A stretch of DNA of 64,000 nt from Chenopodium formosanum (Eukaryota > Streptophyta > Magnoliopsida > Caryophyllales > Amaranthaceae), in contig CM044871.1 in assembly GCA_024500155.1 (NCBI GenBank), positions 36,620,228 through 36,684,227 on the forward strand. The letters are read 5' to 3'. The notes below the pieces were generated by a model. That model saw only the letters and a program-made list of their open reading frames with translations. It had not been told where the DNA came from and searched no databases. The translations under genes were made by a program, and so were the position numbers. This document shows positions 1-10,750 of the stretch, piece after piece; the first letter of the stretch is position 1; each line of letters starts with the position of its first letter.

Positions 1-2022
1 TAAATAATCATGAATATGTAAAGCAAAAGCATTTTGATGCATATTGGCAACTAGCCTGACCCCTTGAATTCTTCAAGTCTTCAAAATGTCTTCTTTTGCA
101 ACTTCATGGCTTTGTCTTCCAAGAACCTCCATCTTCAAGACTTGACCATATTATGTAATACTAGTTACTACGATTAGGACTAATAAAAATATTAAGGTAC
201 AAAAATACTCACCGGTACGCAGACTGTATTTAGATTTACAAAAATACATCACGGATCGCAGTCCATATTTTCTATCCTAATCGGGCCCCACTAATTGCCA
301 TTTTAATAAAAACTATGAGAGAATATACATTCAATTCACCCATTCACTATTTGTGAATGGCCCATGCTTATAACAAAATGAAAAAAGTAACAATGCATAA
401 ACACGCGATAACTAGTAACTAATCTAGGTGGTTAATCCAATTAACACGCCTAATTAAAACTAGTCAAAGTTGTTTTAACCGATTATGTAAATAAGCGCAA
501 TTAATATTTCAAGCTCCCACTAAATTCCACATCCATCTTAATTAATCCAATTAATTAAGCCGGTAGAACCCAATTATTTGCCAAAATAAAATTTTTAAAT
601 GCCGCTCTCGAAAAACCAAGGCCTAACCTCCAATATTTATTAAAATAATTAAAACCAAATTAGATTATTAAAATAATTAAAACAGCAAAATAAGCAAACA
701 AGAAGCCATACGTACTCAAGTGGTTCACGCACTACATACTTGCCGTATGAAAGTCAAGGTTGTTTAAAAACCCCGCACTATACGGCTTGGTGCATGTGCC
801 TTCACCACCCCACGTAGCACTAGCTAGGTACACCCTAGTAGCGTTTGCTACGGGTTACAAGGTGCTAGACACAAGGCCACGATTGCTTGCCCCTATACAC
901 CAAAACACCAAGCACATACACGCACTAAAACGCTCGCACACCCAACGCACATGGCCGCACGTATCGAGCATCCCTTTGGCAGCCACATGCGGGCTGCTAT
1001 GCAGTCCGGCTAGCCAAGGGAGGCTTTGACTCGATTTGCGTGCCATAGCCTCGGGATTTTAATTTCGCGTGACAATTTATTAATTCTAAATTAATTTTAG
1101 AACTAAATTTCATGAGCAAATTTGAAAATTTAAACAAGTCTAACTTTAAAAAAAAATCATCCAAGTGCATGTAACCAAAATTATTTCCAAGAACCATTCT
1201 TTAATAAAATTGGTTTAACTTGGTGCAACAAAAATAAGAGGGCAATTACTCACTATCAATTTAATTAATTTAAATTAATCTTGAGTTTTTGAAAAAATAA
1301 AAGGGAGTTGGAAAAATAAACATAATTTCAATAAATATTCCAACTTTGATACGTGTGAATTTTTGAAAAATTATATCTTCCAATATGAAGGTAAACAAAT
1401 TTCTATCACAAGTTTTAAACTTTATGATTCCAATCAACTAAAAAATGATTAAATCAACAAAGTTTATAAAAATCCATGGAATTTAGTAACTCAAAGTTTC
1501 AATCACTTAACATAATTAAAGATTGAATCTTTAGTACTTGGAAGCCTCAAAGAACAACAATTTCACACTTAATGCAATTAATTTGCAATTATGTGAAAAA
1601 TTAATTCAAGCTTTCAAACACAAATTACCACCAAGTATTATGCCTAAAGAGGTATAAAATTGCACATAAAATCTGTATTGACCAATTACATAACCACCAT
1701 AAATATGAAATTAATTTTGAAGGTTAGAAAGACTTAAAATTTTTCGTAAAAACGAAAAACCCCTCGAAAAATGCATTTGTGGTCGTTTTTCGGCTAAAAA
1801 CCGGGTCTATAAGAGTAAAACCATATCCAGAACGCCTTTTCCACCCAAAATTCACAATTTTTGGGTCGAAATCTAGGTTCAGGAGCTGAAGTCACCTCTA
1901 ATACGAGGTTAAAATGGATAAAACGAACAACTAATCTAATTAGCAACATATAACCAGAATAATTAAGCCATAAAAATACCTTGACTTATATTATGATTAT
2001 TTAAAAATAAACGAGCGAGGAT
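1..2022 (-). other. 5' leader of a third copia copy (element continues left of window)
   Basis: This stretch matches, with scattered differences, the region between gag and the primer site in the two copia copies at 18482-21022 and 27150-33731. It is therefore the untranslated leader of another minus-strand copia whose gag-pol lies left of base 1. It holds AT-rich DNA with short GC-rich islands (around 780-1050). Short ORFs here are not conserved in frame between the copies and I do not call them genes. Confidence 0.8.
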
Positions 2023-2032
2023 TTCATACCAC
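2019..2032 (-). other. Degenerate copia primer-binding site
   Basis: On the minus strand the LTR end is followed by G and then TGGTATGAAATC. The related sites at LTR c and LTR d read TGGTATCAGAG and TGGTATCAGGG, which match the initiator-Met tRNA site typical of copia elements. This copy has lost several matching bases. Confidence 0.7.
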
Positions 2033-3018
2033 TGCTGGGGTTTGGTGAGTCCGACTCACCGCGGAAACAAACCCGAAAACAAGACTGCACTCGCAATAAA
2101 TAAAACCATAAACATAATTAAATTAAACACAAGATTAAGATAAAACGATTACCTTTTGGAGCGTGCTTCACCCGACCGAATGTCCTCTTACTTGAAAGCT
2201 TAGCCCCGAAAACTCGAGAGCTTCCGACGGAGATCCACCCGCAAAAACGACTACCGACTTTTAGGTCCGTTACCTCGAGTTTAGCGAGGTCCGATAAAAA
2301 CCCGAGTATTATATGAGTTTAAGAGTTTTTGCAAATTTAATGCTCTATTGAACTCCTACTCAAGCACCATTCCCAAAAAACTAAGGTGGGTATTTATAGA
2401 AAATAGTGAGAGTGGAAATTTCTATCCAATCAATGTGGGACTATGAAATTCCACAATTTATTTTAAAGCTAAAATAAAATAAATAAGCAAACTAATAATA
2501 AATCTATAAGTGTCATTATTACATGTAAAAGGAAGTGAGGACCACTTAGAGATGGGGGACAAAACTTGCTCCTCACTCCTTTTTCTCCTTGTGCCATATG
2601 TCCCTCACCCTTCACATGCTTCCCCATATCCACGGCCCTAGCTAGCCCGCGCCATGCCTAGCCACGGCCCAGCCTCGCACTTGGTGATGCGGGCTGCTGC
2701 TTAAGGTTAGCAAGCCACGCACTCCAAGTGCGGGCTGCTGCTAGCATGCTTACTGCCCTTGGATGTCGCGGCTGCTAGCAATGGTGCGTTAGCACGCACA
2801 AGCCAGCCTTAGCTCGGCTTGGTGCGCATGTTAGCCACCATGCTTGCGCATTATGCCCCTAGCACTCGGATGCTTGGGGCATTTCGATGCTAGGGGTATT
2901 TTGGGAAATATTGTTGATTTATTATTATTTGCGCGTTTCGTCATTTACTATTTTTGACTCGACTTCCGACGCTCGGTTTCGACGCTCTAAGCTCGAATTT
3001 CCGACGTCTAAATATTTA

Positions 3019-3136
3019 GGAAAATTTGCCAGGAATAATACCACCTTTCACTTGTCTTCCAATAATGGAACAACCTTTAATTTATTTCTAAATGGAACCA
3101 CCTTTGACCCCTATTTTCTACAAATGGAACAGGTTA
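3019..3136 (+). repeat. MULE left terminal inverted repeat
   Basis: Begins GGAAAATTTGCCAGG and matches the reverse complement of 8842-8959 over 118 bp with three mismatches by eye. Contains repeated words such as ATGGAAC and CCACCTTT. Confidence 0.9.
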
Positions 3137-3235
3137 ATTGTTAACCGGTTTGTGAAGGTAAACCGGTGACGTGGCCTTAAATTTGAAGGTTAAATTGGTG
3201 AGTTGGCATATTACCGTTAAGTTATGTTGCCTTTT

Positions 3236-3245
3236 CTTATAAATT
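3236..3245 (+). promoter_or_regulatory. Probable TATA box of the GRF zinc-finger gene
   Basis: The sequence cttataaatt lies about 95 bp before the chosen ATG at 3336. A pyrimidine-rich stretch (about 3260-3310) that could be the 5' untranslated region separates them. Inferred from position and sequence only. Confidence 0.45.
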
Positions 3246-3335
3246 AGGCCCCTTGATCTCTGTTCTTTTTATTCTTCTCCTTCCCCTGTTCTTTCCATAC
3301 TTCATTTTTCATTTTGCGAAGGAAATCCTTTGACA

Positions 3336-3913
3336 ATGGCTTCAAGAAAGGGAAATTCATACACTTCTGGTTCTTCTTCTACCAACAAAAGGGTTGTGAA
3401 TGCAAAAATTCGGTGTGACTGTGGAAGGGAAGCCCTTATCAAGACTGTGAGAAATGGGCCTAATATGGGGATGAAGTTCTATGGTTGTCCTCTGTGGCCA
3501 GTAAGTTTTGTAATTTACTTAATTTAAGGTTAATTAGTTATTTGATAGGCTAATTGAACAATTTGATAGGCTAATTGGATTTGATTTGTTGTGTTGTGTT
3601 GCGTTTTGTGTAGGATACACAATGTGAATTTTTTAAATGGGTGAATGAGCACACTGATTTGGAGGAGCAGCAGATGAAATTGTTAGAGAAGGATACTATA
3701 ATATTAGAGATGGAGGTTGAACAAAAGATCAGAGATGAGAAGATTAAGAAGCTGCAATTAAAGAAAGGTAATTTGGAGGAGGAACTTAAAGACATGAAGA
3801 ATGAGGTGTTTCAAATGAAATCTGAGATAATGGATTGTTCAAGGAATGAGAAAAATCTGTACATGGCTTTGTTTATTTCATGGCTTTTGTTTGTTGTTGT
3901 GTATTTATCTTAG
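3336..3913 (+). CDS. GRF-type zinc-finger protein with coiled coil and C-terminal membrane anchor (MULE accessory gene)
   Basis: Two exons, 3336-3500 and 3614-3913, are joined by a GT-AG intron (gtaagt donor, tgtag acceptor) that keeps phase 0. The ATG at 3336 is the first in frame. The product is about 154 residues: a Ser-rich N-terminus (1-20), then a GRF zinc finger with ligands in RCDCG, an FYGCP motif, and CEFFKW just after the intron. A charged, heptad-like coiled coil (about 75-130) and a hydrophobic C-terminal segment (LFISWLLFVVVYLS) follow. GRF fingers bind single-stranded nucleic acid in other proteins. Small GRF proteins with a coiled coil and tail anchor are common in plants, often close to transposons. 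No frameshift or stop is visible, in contrast to the transposase. A role in transposition is inferred only from position inside the inverted repeats; it could instead be a captured host gene. Confidence 0.8.
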
Positions 3914-4441
3914 GTATGTACTGTTGGCATGACATGATTGAGTTTGTAATGGGATGGTTTCAATGGAATGAGAATGACTAAGGTCTATTTTGTACAAAGT
4001 TTTTTACAAGTTCTATATGTGATTGCAATTGGAAAAAAAAAAAAAAAAAAAAAAAAAACACCTCTAAATTTGGCAGCATAACTTCACCAAAAAGCTATAA
4101 TGAGCTAAAAAACCTTACATTACTTAATTAATTATCATCCAAATGGTGCCCATATTTAAGCACCACCATGAAGTAAAAACATAGTTTTTTAAGTTGCAAA
4201 AGATTACAATACCGTGATCACAGTTTAGCTTGCCAAAATTACACAACTTTAACAAAGTTCAAAAGATATCCCTAGTCTGAAAACATATGTAGTTCAAGTT
4301 GTTACAACATCATTGTGGCTGGTGGTCAATGGTGGAGGTCTGGCTTGACTGAGTTGCTGACCTAGTCCTTGCCCTTGAACTTGAAACCTATTGTGTGTAC
4401 ATGCCAAAAAAAATGATGTCAGGAAAAATTAATAAAAAAAA
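3914..4441. other. MULE spacer between convergent genes, with poly-A tract
   Basis: Non-coding DNA between the 3' ends of the GRF gene and the transposase gene. A run of about 26 A starts near 4033. I see no other gene here. Confidence 0.6.
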
Positions 4442-7400
4442 TCAGATTAAAAAACAAAACATTGTCAGACAACATATTTGTGGGTTTCCATCAGCACCAA
4501 ACAACACACCAATACCAACAGGTGTGTTGTTTCTTCCCCTACCCCTTCCTCTTGCTCTCCCTCTTCCATTTCCTGAAGTACTTACAGCAGCATCAACTTG
4601 ACTCCCCATTCCTCTTGCTCTCCCTCTTCCTTGTCTTGTACTAGCTGCAGCAACCTGAGTACCTCTCCCAGCTTGGCTTCCCCTACCTCTTCCAGTTGAC
4701 CTAGCACCATCACCTCCCAGAATCATTCTACCACCCCTGCCAATAAGAGTTGGTAGTACAGGAGCACTGTGATGGGCTGAGGAAGGTGTTGCAGTTGCAG
4801 GTGTTGCAGTAGTTGCTGCAGAATCCATCTGTGAGGGGTGGTCTGTTGGAGTTGGTGTTGGTTCAGCTCTTGGCCTGCCTCTTGGTTTTTTAGGTTGTGG
4901 TTCAGTAGCTGCTGCAGATCCCTTGTCTGGGCACCCCCTCTTATTGTGACCCTTTGAATTACAAATGCTGCAGGTCATCTCAATCCCTGATCTAGTCAAT
5001 GAGCCTGTCTTCTTAGGATTCTCAAGTGGGCGTTTGATTCTGTTCTTCCTGGCCTTCCAGGGCCAATTTTGATTGGAGGGGGATCCAAATTGCAAGGCAC
5101 CCTTGGCCAATACCTTTCTCCTTCCAATGGTGGTATTGAGCCACTATAAGCCTTCACATAAGTCTCCACCTTGTAGCACACATCAACATAATCCTCTGCT
5201 ACCTTGTTCTGAAAGTAAATACAAGCTATGGCATGGCAGCAAGGAATGCCAACCATATTCCACTTCCTACAACTACAAGTCTTAGCCACTAAGTCTACAT
5301 TCACTTGATCTAGGATATGTCTGACATTAAACAAGCTATCTGAGGATGGCATTACAGTACAGTATGCTGCCTTCTCCTTTTCTTTGTCTAACCTAGATTG
5401 TATCCTAGGGCATAAGATAGAACTCCACTTCCCCATTTCTTTTCTTTTGCTCACTAACCTTTGCATTAATGCAACCCTAATATCCTCTAACATGAAGATT
5501 AGGTGCCTAGTCCTAGCATTGATTATATAAGCATTGAATGTTTCTGCCATATTGTTAGTTATGACATCAGTTTTAATAGATGGATCTAGGTGTGCTCTAC
5601 AAAAGACAATAGGATTGTACCTCTTAAATGCCAAGGAAGCCTCTGCATTCATTTCACTTAACTCATCCAGTGCTTCATTGTAATCTGCCAAGTTATAGCA
5701 CTTGGCTATCTTCCAAAACTGCATCTTCATCTCATCCCCTTTGTATGTCCTGTGCCAATGGGTAAAGATATGCCTGGCACAGTGTCTGTGCTCAGCTTTT
5801 GGAAGCACAGAAGCAACAACATTCAATATAGCCTAAACCCAACATAAAACCACACAAACAGACTATTGGATCAACACATGCATTAACAAGTGAATAAAGG
5901 AAGGACTGTAGATGCATTAACAAGTGAATAATGGAGAATGGAAACATTTATACCTGGTGCTCATCTGAAATTATAGCAATCCCACTTCCATCTCCCAAAT
6001 CAAGGCAGGACTGTAGATGGGTAAAGAACCATACCCATGACAGGTTGTTCTCTCCCTCAACCACAGCCCAACAGATTGGGTACATCTGCTCATTTGGATC
6101 CCTAGACACTGCTGTCATAATCTGACCCCCAAGGAATGTCTTCAGAAATGCAGCATCTACACAAATCACTCTTCTGCAAGCCATCTTCCAACCCTCTTTG
6201 ACTCCATCAAAACAAGTGAAAAACCTCTTGAAGACTGGGGTTGATGTGTTAGGCTGTGGATCAACAACCAACTCAACTACAGTTTCTGGGCTAGCTTCCT
6301 GAATTGCCTTGAAGTACCTCTCAACTTTCATATAATGCTCTTTCATTGATCCATGTAACATCCTATGAGCATGATATTTGACCTTGTATGCAAAATTTCT
6401 AGTCACAATTACCTTGTACCCTCTTCTTATTGTTTTCACTATCTCCTTAGCTGGCCAATGTGGCCTTGCTTTGAACAACTAAAGAAGTTGCTTTGCCACC
6501 CAAGTGCTCTTCAGTTGTCTGTTCTTGTTCATGTTTCTAAGACATGTGTGGCTATCTACAACACTCTTCACCAACCAAGTTGCATCTCTGGAATGCACAG
6601 AACAATATAGATAGAAAGGGCAGTTCTCTACACATTTAACTCCCAATTTTTGCTTGTCTTTGTTGCTTATGACATACCTAAGATCTCTCCCTTGCATGAA
6701 TGCATATTTGCTAACATCCTCCTGGAAATTAGCTCTGTTTGCAAACCTTAGACCCACTTTCCAGTTGAACTTTGTGAAGTCAGTGTCTCCCTTCACTAAC
6801 ACACCCTTTTTACCCTTGGTAACTCCCTCTAATTCATCCTCACTTGCAGTTGGTGTATGAATATCATCATCACTCTGCTCATTATCAGTGCATACACCAC
6901 CTTGCTGGGTTGTAGTTGCACCAGATGTCTTATCTTCCTTCTCTAGTTGGTTTTCACCAAGCTTCCCCTGACAAACTTCTTTCTGCAGCTGCAAAGCTAT
7001 TTCAATTACCTTTGAATTGCAATTCTTCACTCTAGCCCTAGCTTCAATGACCTCATCATCACTAACATCAGACTCAGGGTCAATAAAATCAGTACCCTCA
7101 AGCTCTGCAACCTCCTCAACTTCCCGATCTATGTCATTTAGACTGAAATCATCAGCCTGTTCAGTGTCTCTATCACCATCTACCTCATATTCATCATCAA
7201 TTTTATCCTCTTCAAACTCACCCCCCTCACAAAACTTCTTGTATTCTGGGTCTGGTTCATAAGTTGGATCACTGTCATCACTGAATACATCATCATCACC
7301 TATAAGCTCACTCCACCTCAAAGGGCTATCTCCCCTGTTGTCCACCCAATCATAATCAAGAAAGGTTGTGTTAACACTAGGCAGCTCAGCAGTGGATACA

Positions 7401-8183
7401 AATTCACAACTTGGAAATTGAGAAAGGTTTGGAAAGGGGTTTTCAGTTTCTTTATCTAAATCTGGAACTACAGAAGGAGGTTTGCTGAGGGAAGCTGCTT
7501 GTTTTTCTTTCAGATTTGGTTTCAAGCGTGGAACTGAGGTTGTTGGGGCAATCAACTGTTGGTAAGATAGAGAATAGGGTGCTCTAATAGATTCTTTTTG
7601 TGATTATATGGCAGCATCTTTTTGTCTCCTAGGGCTTATCCTAATAGGTGTGGCCAGCTTTGTTTGTGGTCCCTTCTTTGGGGTCATTTTTTTTTTTTCT
7701 GTTGTTTACTTTGCTTGTGGGATTCTCAACATCATTGACTGTTGTTTGAGATTTAGGTGAAGATTCTGCCCTATTGCCAACAATAACTCCCTCCTCACTT
7801 TGTATAGCAGGATTGCTAACAGCTCCCTCCTCACTTTGTACAGCATGTCTACGCTCAGATGGCTCCTCATGGTGCAGGAAATACACATCAACACGCTTAT
7901 GTGTATTTGCAATTTTAATCAACTCCAACACTTCTTCATCCCCATCTATTTTCCTCAAGCCATCCTCCAAACTCATCCCAGGAACTAGGTAATATATCCC
8001 AGCCACAGCAATGTACCCACATTTATTTGCATATTCAAGTAATTCCCAATAACACAACAAATCAGTGTCCACCTTGAAATTCCTACCCTTACCACCCACA
8101 TACACCAATTCACCATTATGTTGATGTTTGAACTCACCACCATGCCAAAACCTTATTGTAACACTATCAAAGAAACTGCTCAT
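4442..8183 (-). pseudogene. MULE (MURA-type) transposase, broken
   Basis: From the ATG at 8183 the gene encodes a PB1-like N-terminal domain (to about 7850), a long acidic linker, a MuDR-type DNA-binding region (ending near 6480), and a MULE DDE domain (6478-5954, including CVDAAFLKTFLGG and WAVVEGEN). After a GT-AG intron at 5953-5833 come HRHCARHIF and a SWIM zinc finger (CSCRKWNMVGIPCCHAIAC), then a CCHC knuckle (CSICNSKGHNKRGC) and an Arg/Gly-rich tail. This is the full domain order of a plant MULE transposase. Breaks: a frameshift at an A-run near 7687-7699, in-frame stops at 7604-7606 and 6479-6481, and an apparent one-base deletion near 5066 just before the knuckle. Homopolymer sequencing error could explain the first but not the stops. 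The exact 3' end is uncertain. Confidence 0.88.
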
Positions 8184-8841
8184 TGCAAACCTAGAATTAC
8201 AATTACAAAGTCAACATCAAAGTCTACTATTAATACCATCACAAGCATACTATCATAAGCAACAACATCAACAGCATTACCTAAATACATCAATTAACCA
8301 GAACACTCCATCAGTAACCCAACTAAAAAGATTATCACAACATTCATAGGAATTAGCATCATTCGAAAATGTGTGCTAATTACTCACATGAAATTCTTTC
8401 TAAATTCATAATTAACACCAAACAACACTTCAATTGCATCAAAATACACTCAAAATCATACGTGACTAGGCCACAATTTACAATTCAATACATGTCATTG
8501 CAATTTCACATTTTGTCAATAAGTTGGGGCAAAAAATCTTACCTTTAAACGCGCAATTAGGGGAAAAATTGTCACTTTCGTACTTCCATAGATTGTAGCT
8601 TCCTTCTCCAGTTGATAGGGACGGCTCACCGCATTCAATTCCGCTGTTCAATTGTGGTAAAGTGAGTGTCTTCTTTAATGGAGTAAACAGAGGAGAGAGA
8701 GTGTGAAAGGGAGGGAAATGAAATTGAAGAGGGAAAAAGAAGGTTGTTGGGAGTCATTAATGCCACGTTGGCTTCTTAGGGAGGGAATGGAAGTCAAGGC
8801 TTGACTTCCACCTGCAACCTCATTTATTAGCTGGTTACCCG
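8184..8841 (-). other. MULE transposase upstream region
   Basis: Non-coding sequence between the transposase start and the right inverted repeat. It should hold the transposase promoter and 5' leader; a GA/CT-rich stretch lies at about 8690-8745. I found no convincing TATA box. Confidence 0.5.
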
Positions 8842-8959
8842 TAACCTGTTCCATTTATAGAAAATAGGGGTCAAAGGTGGTTCCATTTAGAAATAAATTA
8901 AAGGTTGTTCCATTATTGGAAGACAAGTGAAAGCTGATATTATTCCTGGCAAATTTTCC
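8842..8959 (-). repeat. MULE right terminal inverted repeat
   Basis: Reverse complement of the left repeat at 3019-3136, ending GGCAAATTTTCC. The next bases, TA at 8960-8961, repeat the TA at 3017-3018. Confidence 0.9.
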
Positions 8960-9208
8960 TAATACTCGGGTGACTCATTAATTTCTTCCGAATTAATTCG
9001 TCGAGTTAGTTCGTTCATTGCTTGGATGTGACCCGAAGGGTTCAGTCAAGATTAAGATGTAATATTAATTATACATTAATATTACTGATCGGAAGCGGCC
9101 TCCACCTAGGCATTCCGATCACTTGACCTTACTGAATATATTAACTTTCTACTAATTTGAACCCACTATCAGAATAATACACTTGTTTGAAGGACACTAT
9201 TCCTTTCA

Positions 9209-9700
9209 CCAATATACGGCGGTGTACCCCGGAGGTGGAGTCGCGGGGGTGTCCCCGTCATCAAGAGCATACCCCACGTATTAGCCAGTTACACCATATT
9301 GCTCAGTCATTGACCGTGAGATTTGGCCTAGGCGGATTCTATGTTTAAACACCGCCCTCAACCCATATGCCTGCAGGCCTTCCCCAAGCGGTTGCACGTT
9401 GCCCTTGTAATTGCGTTCTTCATTATCCTGGTCTTCAGCAGCCTCCATTATTGTAACTACACCATTTTGAAGGTTCCTATTAAATAAACCATCTCTCTCT
9501 AAGAAGGCCACAATCACCTCACCCGGACCATAGTCCTCCTCGTAAGATAAGTACGGAGACCTGCTATGAAAATCTGGCAACACGTCGGCCCAAGGGATGC
9601 CAGAGGTAGCAGAACAATCTTGTGCTACCTCCATGGTAGGTTTTCGTTGCTCAACCCACCATGATAGTCTAATGCTAAAGGAACTTGACAATGATGCCAT
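9209..9700 (-). pseudogene. 5' exon of a PF04195-type gene, cut off by copia LTR a
   Basis: A plausible start is the ATG at 9700, giving MASLSSSFS. An upstream in-frame extension without ATG looks like a signal peptide but is probably leader. The exon contains a DYGPGEV motif and an acidic middle, then ends in a stop at 9281-9283; copy A2 (34981-35473) has Gln at that stop position. The remaining codons run to CCAAT at 9209-9213, where LTR a begins. In the uninterrupted copy (36511-38886) this exon reads into the PF04195 domain across the same point. The downstream part of this copy lies outside the window. Confidence 0.65.
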
Positions 9701-9863
9701 CAAAGAAAGAAAGCATAAAAGAGCGAGGGTGTACCTTAAAAAGAAAGCGTCTTTCAACCAAATGAAGCTCTGTCCTATGCTTAACCACGAATATCGCCTC
9801 GTCTACCTCAGAACAAGAGCGTACAAGATTTTACCAGATTGCGTTACAAACGCCCCCCTTCAG

Positions 9864-9930
9864 TACTTTCTCTCACTACTTTCTCTCACTATTTTCTCTC
9901 ACTACTTTCTCTCACTATTTTCTCTCACTA
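9864..9930 (-). repeat. GAGA-type microsatellite upstream of the exon
   Basis: About five tandem copies of an 11-14 bp word, AGTGAGAGAAA on the minus strand, lie about 165 bp upstream of the exon ATG. Shorter versions occupy the same place in the other two copies (35636-35692 and 39050-39092), so it is a fixed part of the unit and could be a GA-rich promoter element or 5' leader. Confidence 0.7.
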
Positions 9931-10127
9931 AAAATCTTTTGAGAATGAAATTGCGAATGAGAAATGCTTGAGAATGTGGGCATGTAAGGAAAAATATTTA
10001 CCTCGAAAAATGAGGAAAAAGAAACTTGTCTTTCATGCAAATGAAGGGTGTCAAAGACACTTGTCACTCATGCAATTGAAGGGTATCACTGACACTTGTC
10101 ACCCAAGAGGCTCTTAGAAAGCGTCAA

Positions 10128-10620
10128 TTATATCATCGCCCATCCTAGGGGCTCATTATGGGGTGATCCAAGCACGTACCGTTCCAAGACATGCCTAAGA
10201 ATGGGACCGTAATCAGAAAAATGGCATTTTCCCCATGCTAGAGGCCTTCTTTCGCAATTTCGGTGGGCCAAATGCATCAAAGTTTTCCATGATCGCCTAT
10301 CTACAAGGGTCTCATTAACCCTAAGGGGTGTTAAACACATCATTGCCCATAGAAGGGGCTCATAAGCCCTAAGGGGTGTCAGACCCATCATCGCCCATCT
10401 AAGGGGCTCATTAGCCCTAAGGGGCGTCAGACACATCATTGCCCATCCAAGGGGCTCATTAGCCCTAAGGGGCACGAGAAACATCGTCGCTCATCCAAGA
10501 GGCTCATTAGCCCTAAGGGGCGTCAGGCACATCATCGCCCATCCAAGGGGCTCATTAGCCCAAAGGGGCACAAAAAATATATCGCCCCCCAAGGGGTTCG
10601 GACGCCCCAAAGGGCGTCAA
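10128..10620. repeat. 48-bp tandem repeats in X1
   Basis: About six copies of a 48-bp unit typified by AAGGGGCTCATTAGCCCTAA with TCATCGCCCATCC. It ends in a variant followed by a GGGCGTCAAACGTAACAATA spacer. One higher-order copy is present here, against eight at 39250-43956. On the minus strand a 118-codon ORF with a 16-residue period results from the 48-bp length. Confidence 0.88.
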
Positions 10621-10750
10621 ACGTAACAATAAATACAAGTATACATAAGTTAGCCATAACAATTTGTTTCTTCATTGATGTTGCTTCAAATACAAGTCTA
10701 CATGAAAATAAAGAGATACAAGTACAGGGAAAAACAATAAAATAAGGAAG

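Larger units (their letters stand above)
3019..8959. mobile_element. Mutator-like element (MULE) with GRF zinc-finger companion gene
   Basis: The element is 5941 bp long and bounded by inverted repeats of about 118 bp (3 mismatches seen). It carries a MURA-type transposase gene on the minus strand and a small GRF zinc-finger gene on the plus strand, divergently placed near opposite ends. Comparison with LTRs b, c and d shows the empty site as aaatatttaatact. The flanks here repeat only TA (3017-3018 and 8960-8961), where MULEs normally duplicate 8-11 bp. The transposase gene is broken, so this copy is probably not autonomous now, although the close match of the inverted repeats suggests fairly recent activity. 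Confidence 0.88.
2033..9208 (-). repeat. Copia LTR a, interrupted by the MULE
   Basis: The LTR runs from TGCTGGGG (normally TGTTGGGG) to CCTTTCA on the plus strand. Its two parts, 2033-3018 and 8960-9208, together are about 1.2 kb like LTRs b, c and d. In the minus (transcription) sense it contains a CTATAAATA-type TATA box, near the plus-strand tatttatag motif. Its right edge touches CCAAT, the start of unit X1. Confidence 0.85.

Noticed and set aside
760..1046. Overlapping ORFs on both strands in the copia leader (also 19653-19955)
   Set aside because: They lie in a non-coding leader, use a GC-rich island, and the frame is not kept in the third copy at 32500-32760.
4395..4644. Plus-strand ORFs across the transposase tail
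   Set aside because: Antisense shadows of the Arg/Gly-rich C-terminus.
3019..8959. Tc1/mariner or PIF/Harbinger identity suggested by the TA footprint
   Set aside because: Transposase domains (MULE DDE, SWIM finger) and 118-bp inverted repeats identify a MULE.
9281..9757. Possible secreted protein with a signal peptide at the N-terminus of the 158-codon frame
   Set aside because: The signal-like part precedes the first ATG (9700) and starts only with TTG; the rest matches the 5' exon of the PF04195-type gene.
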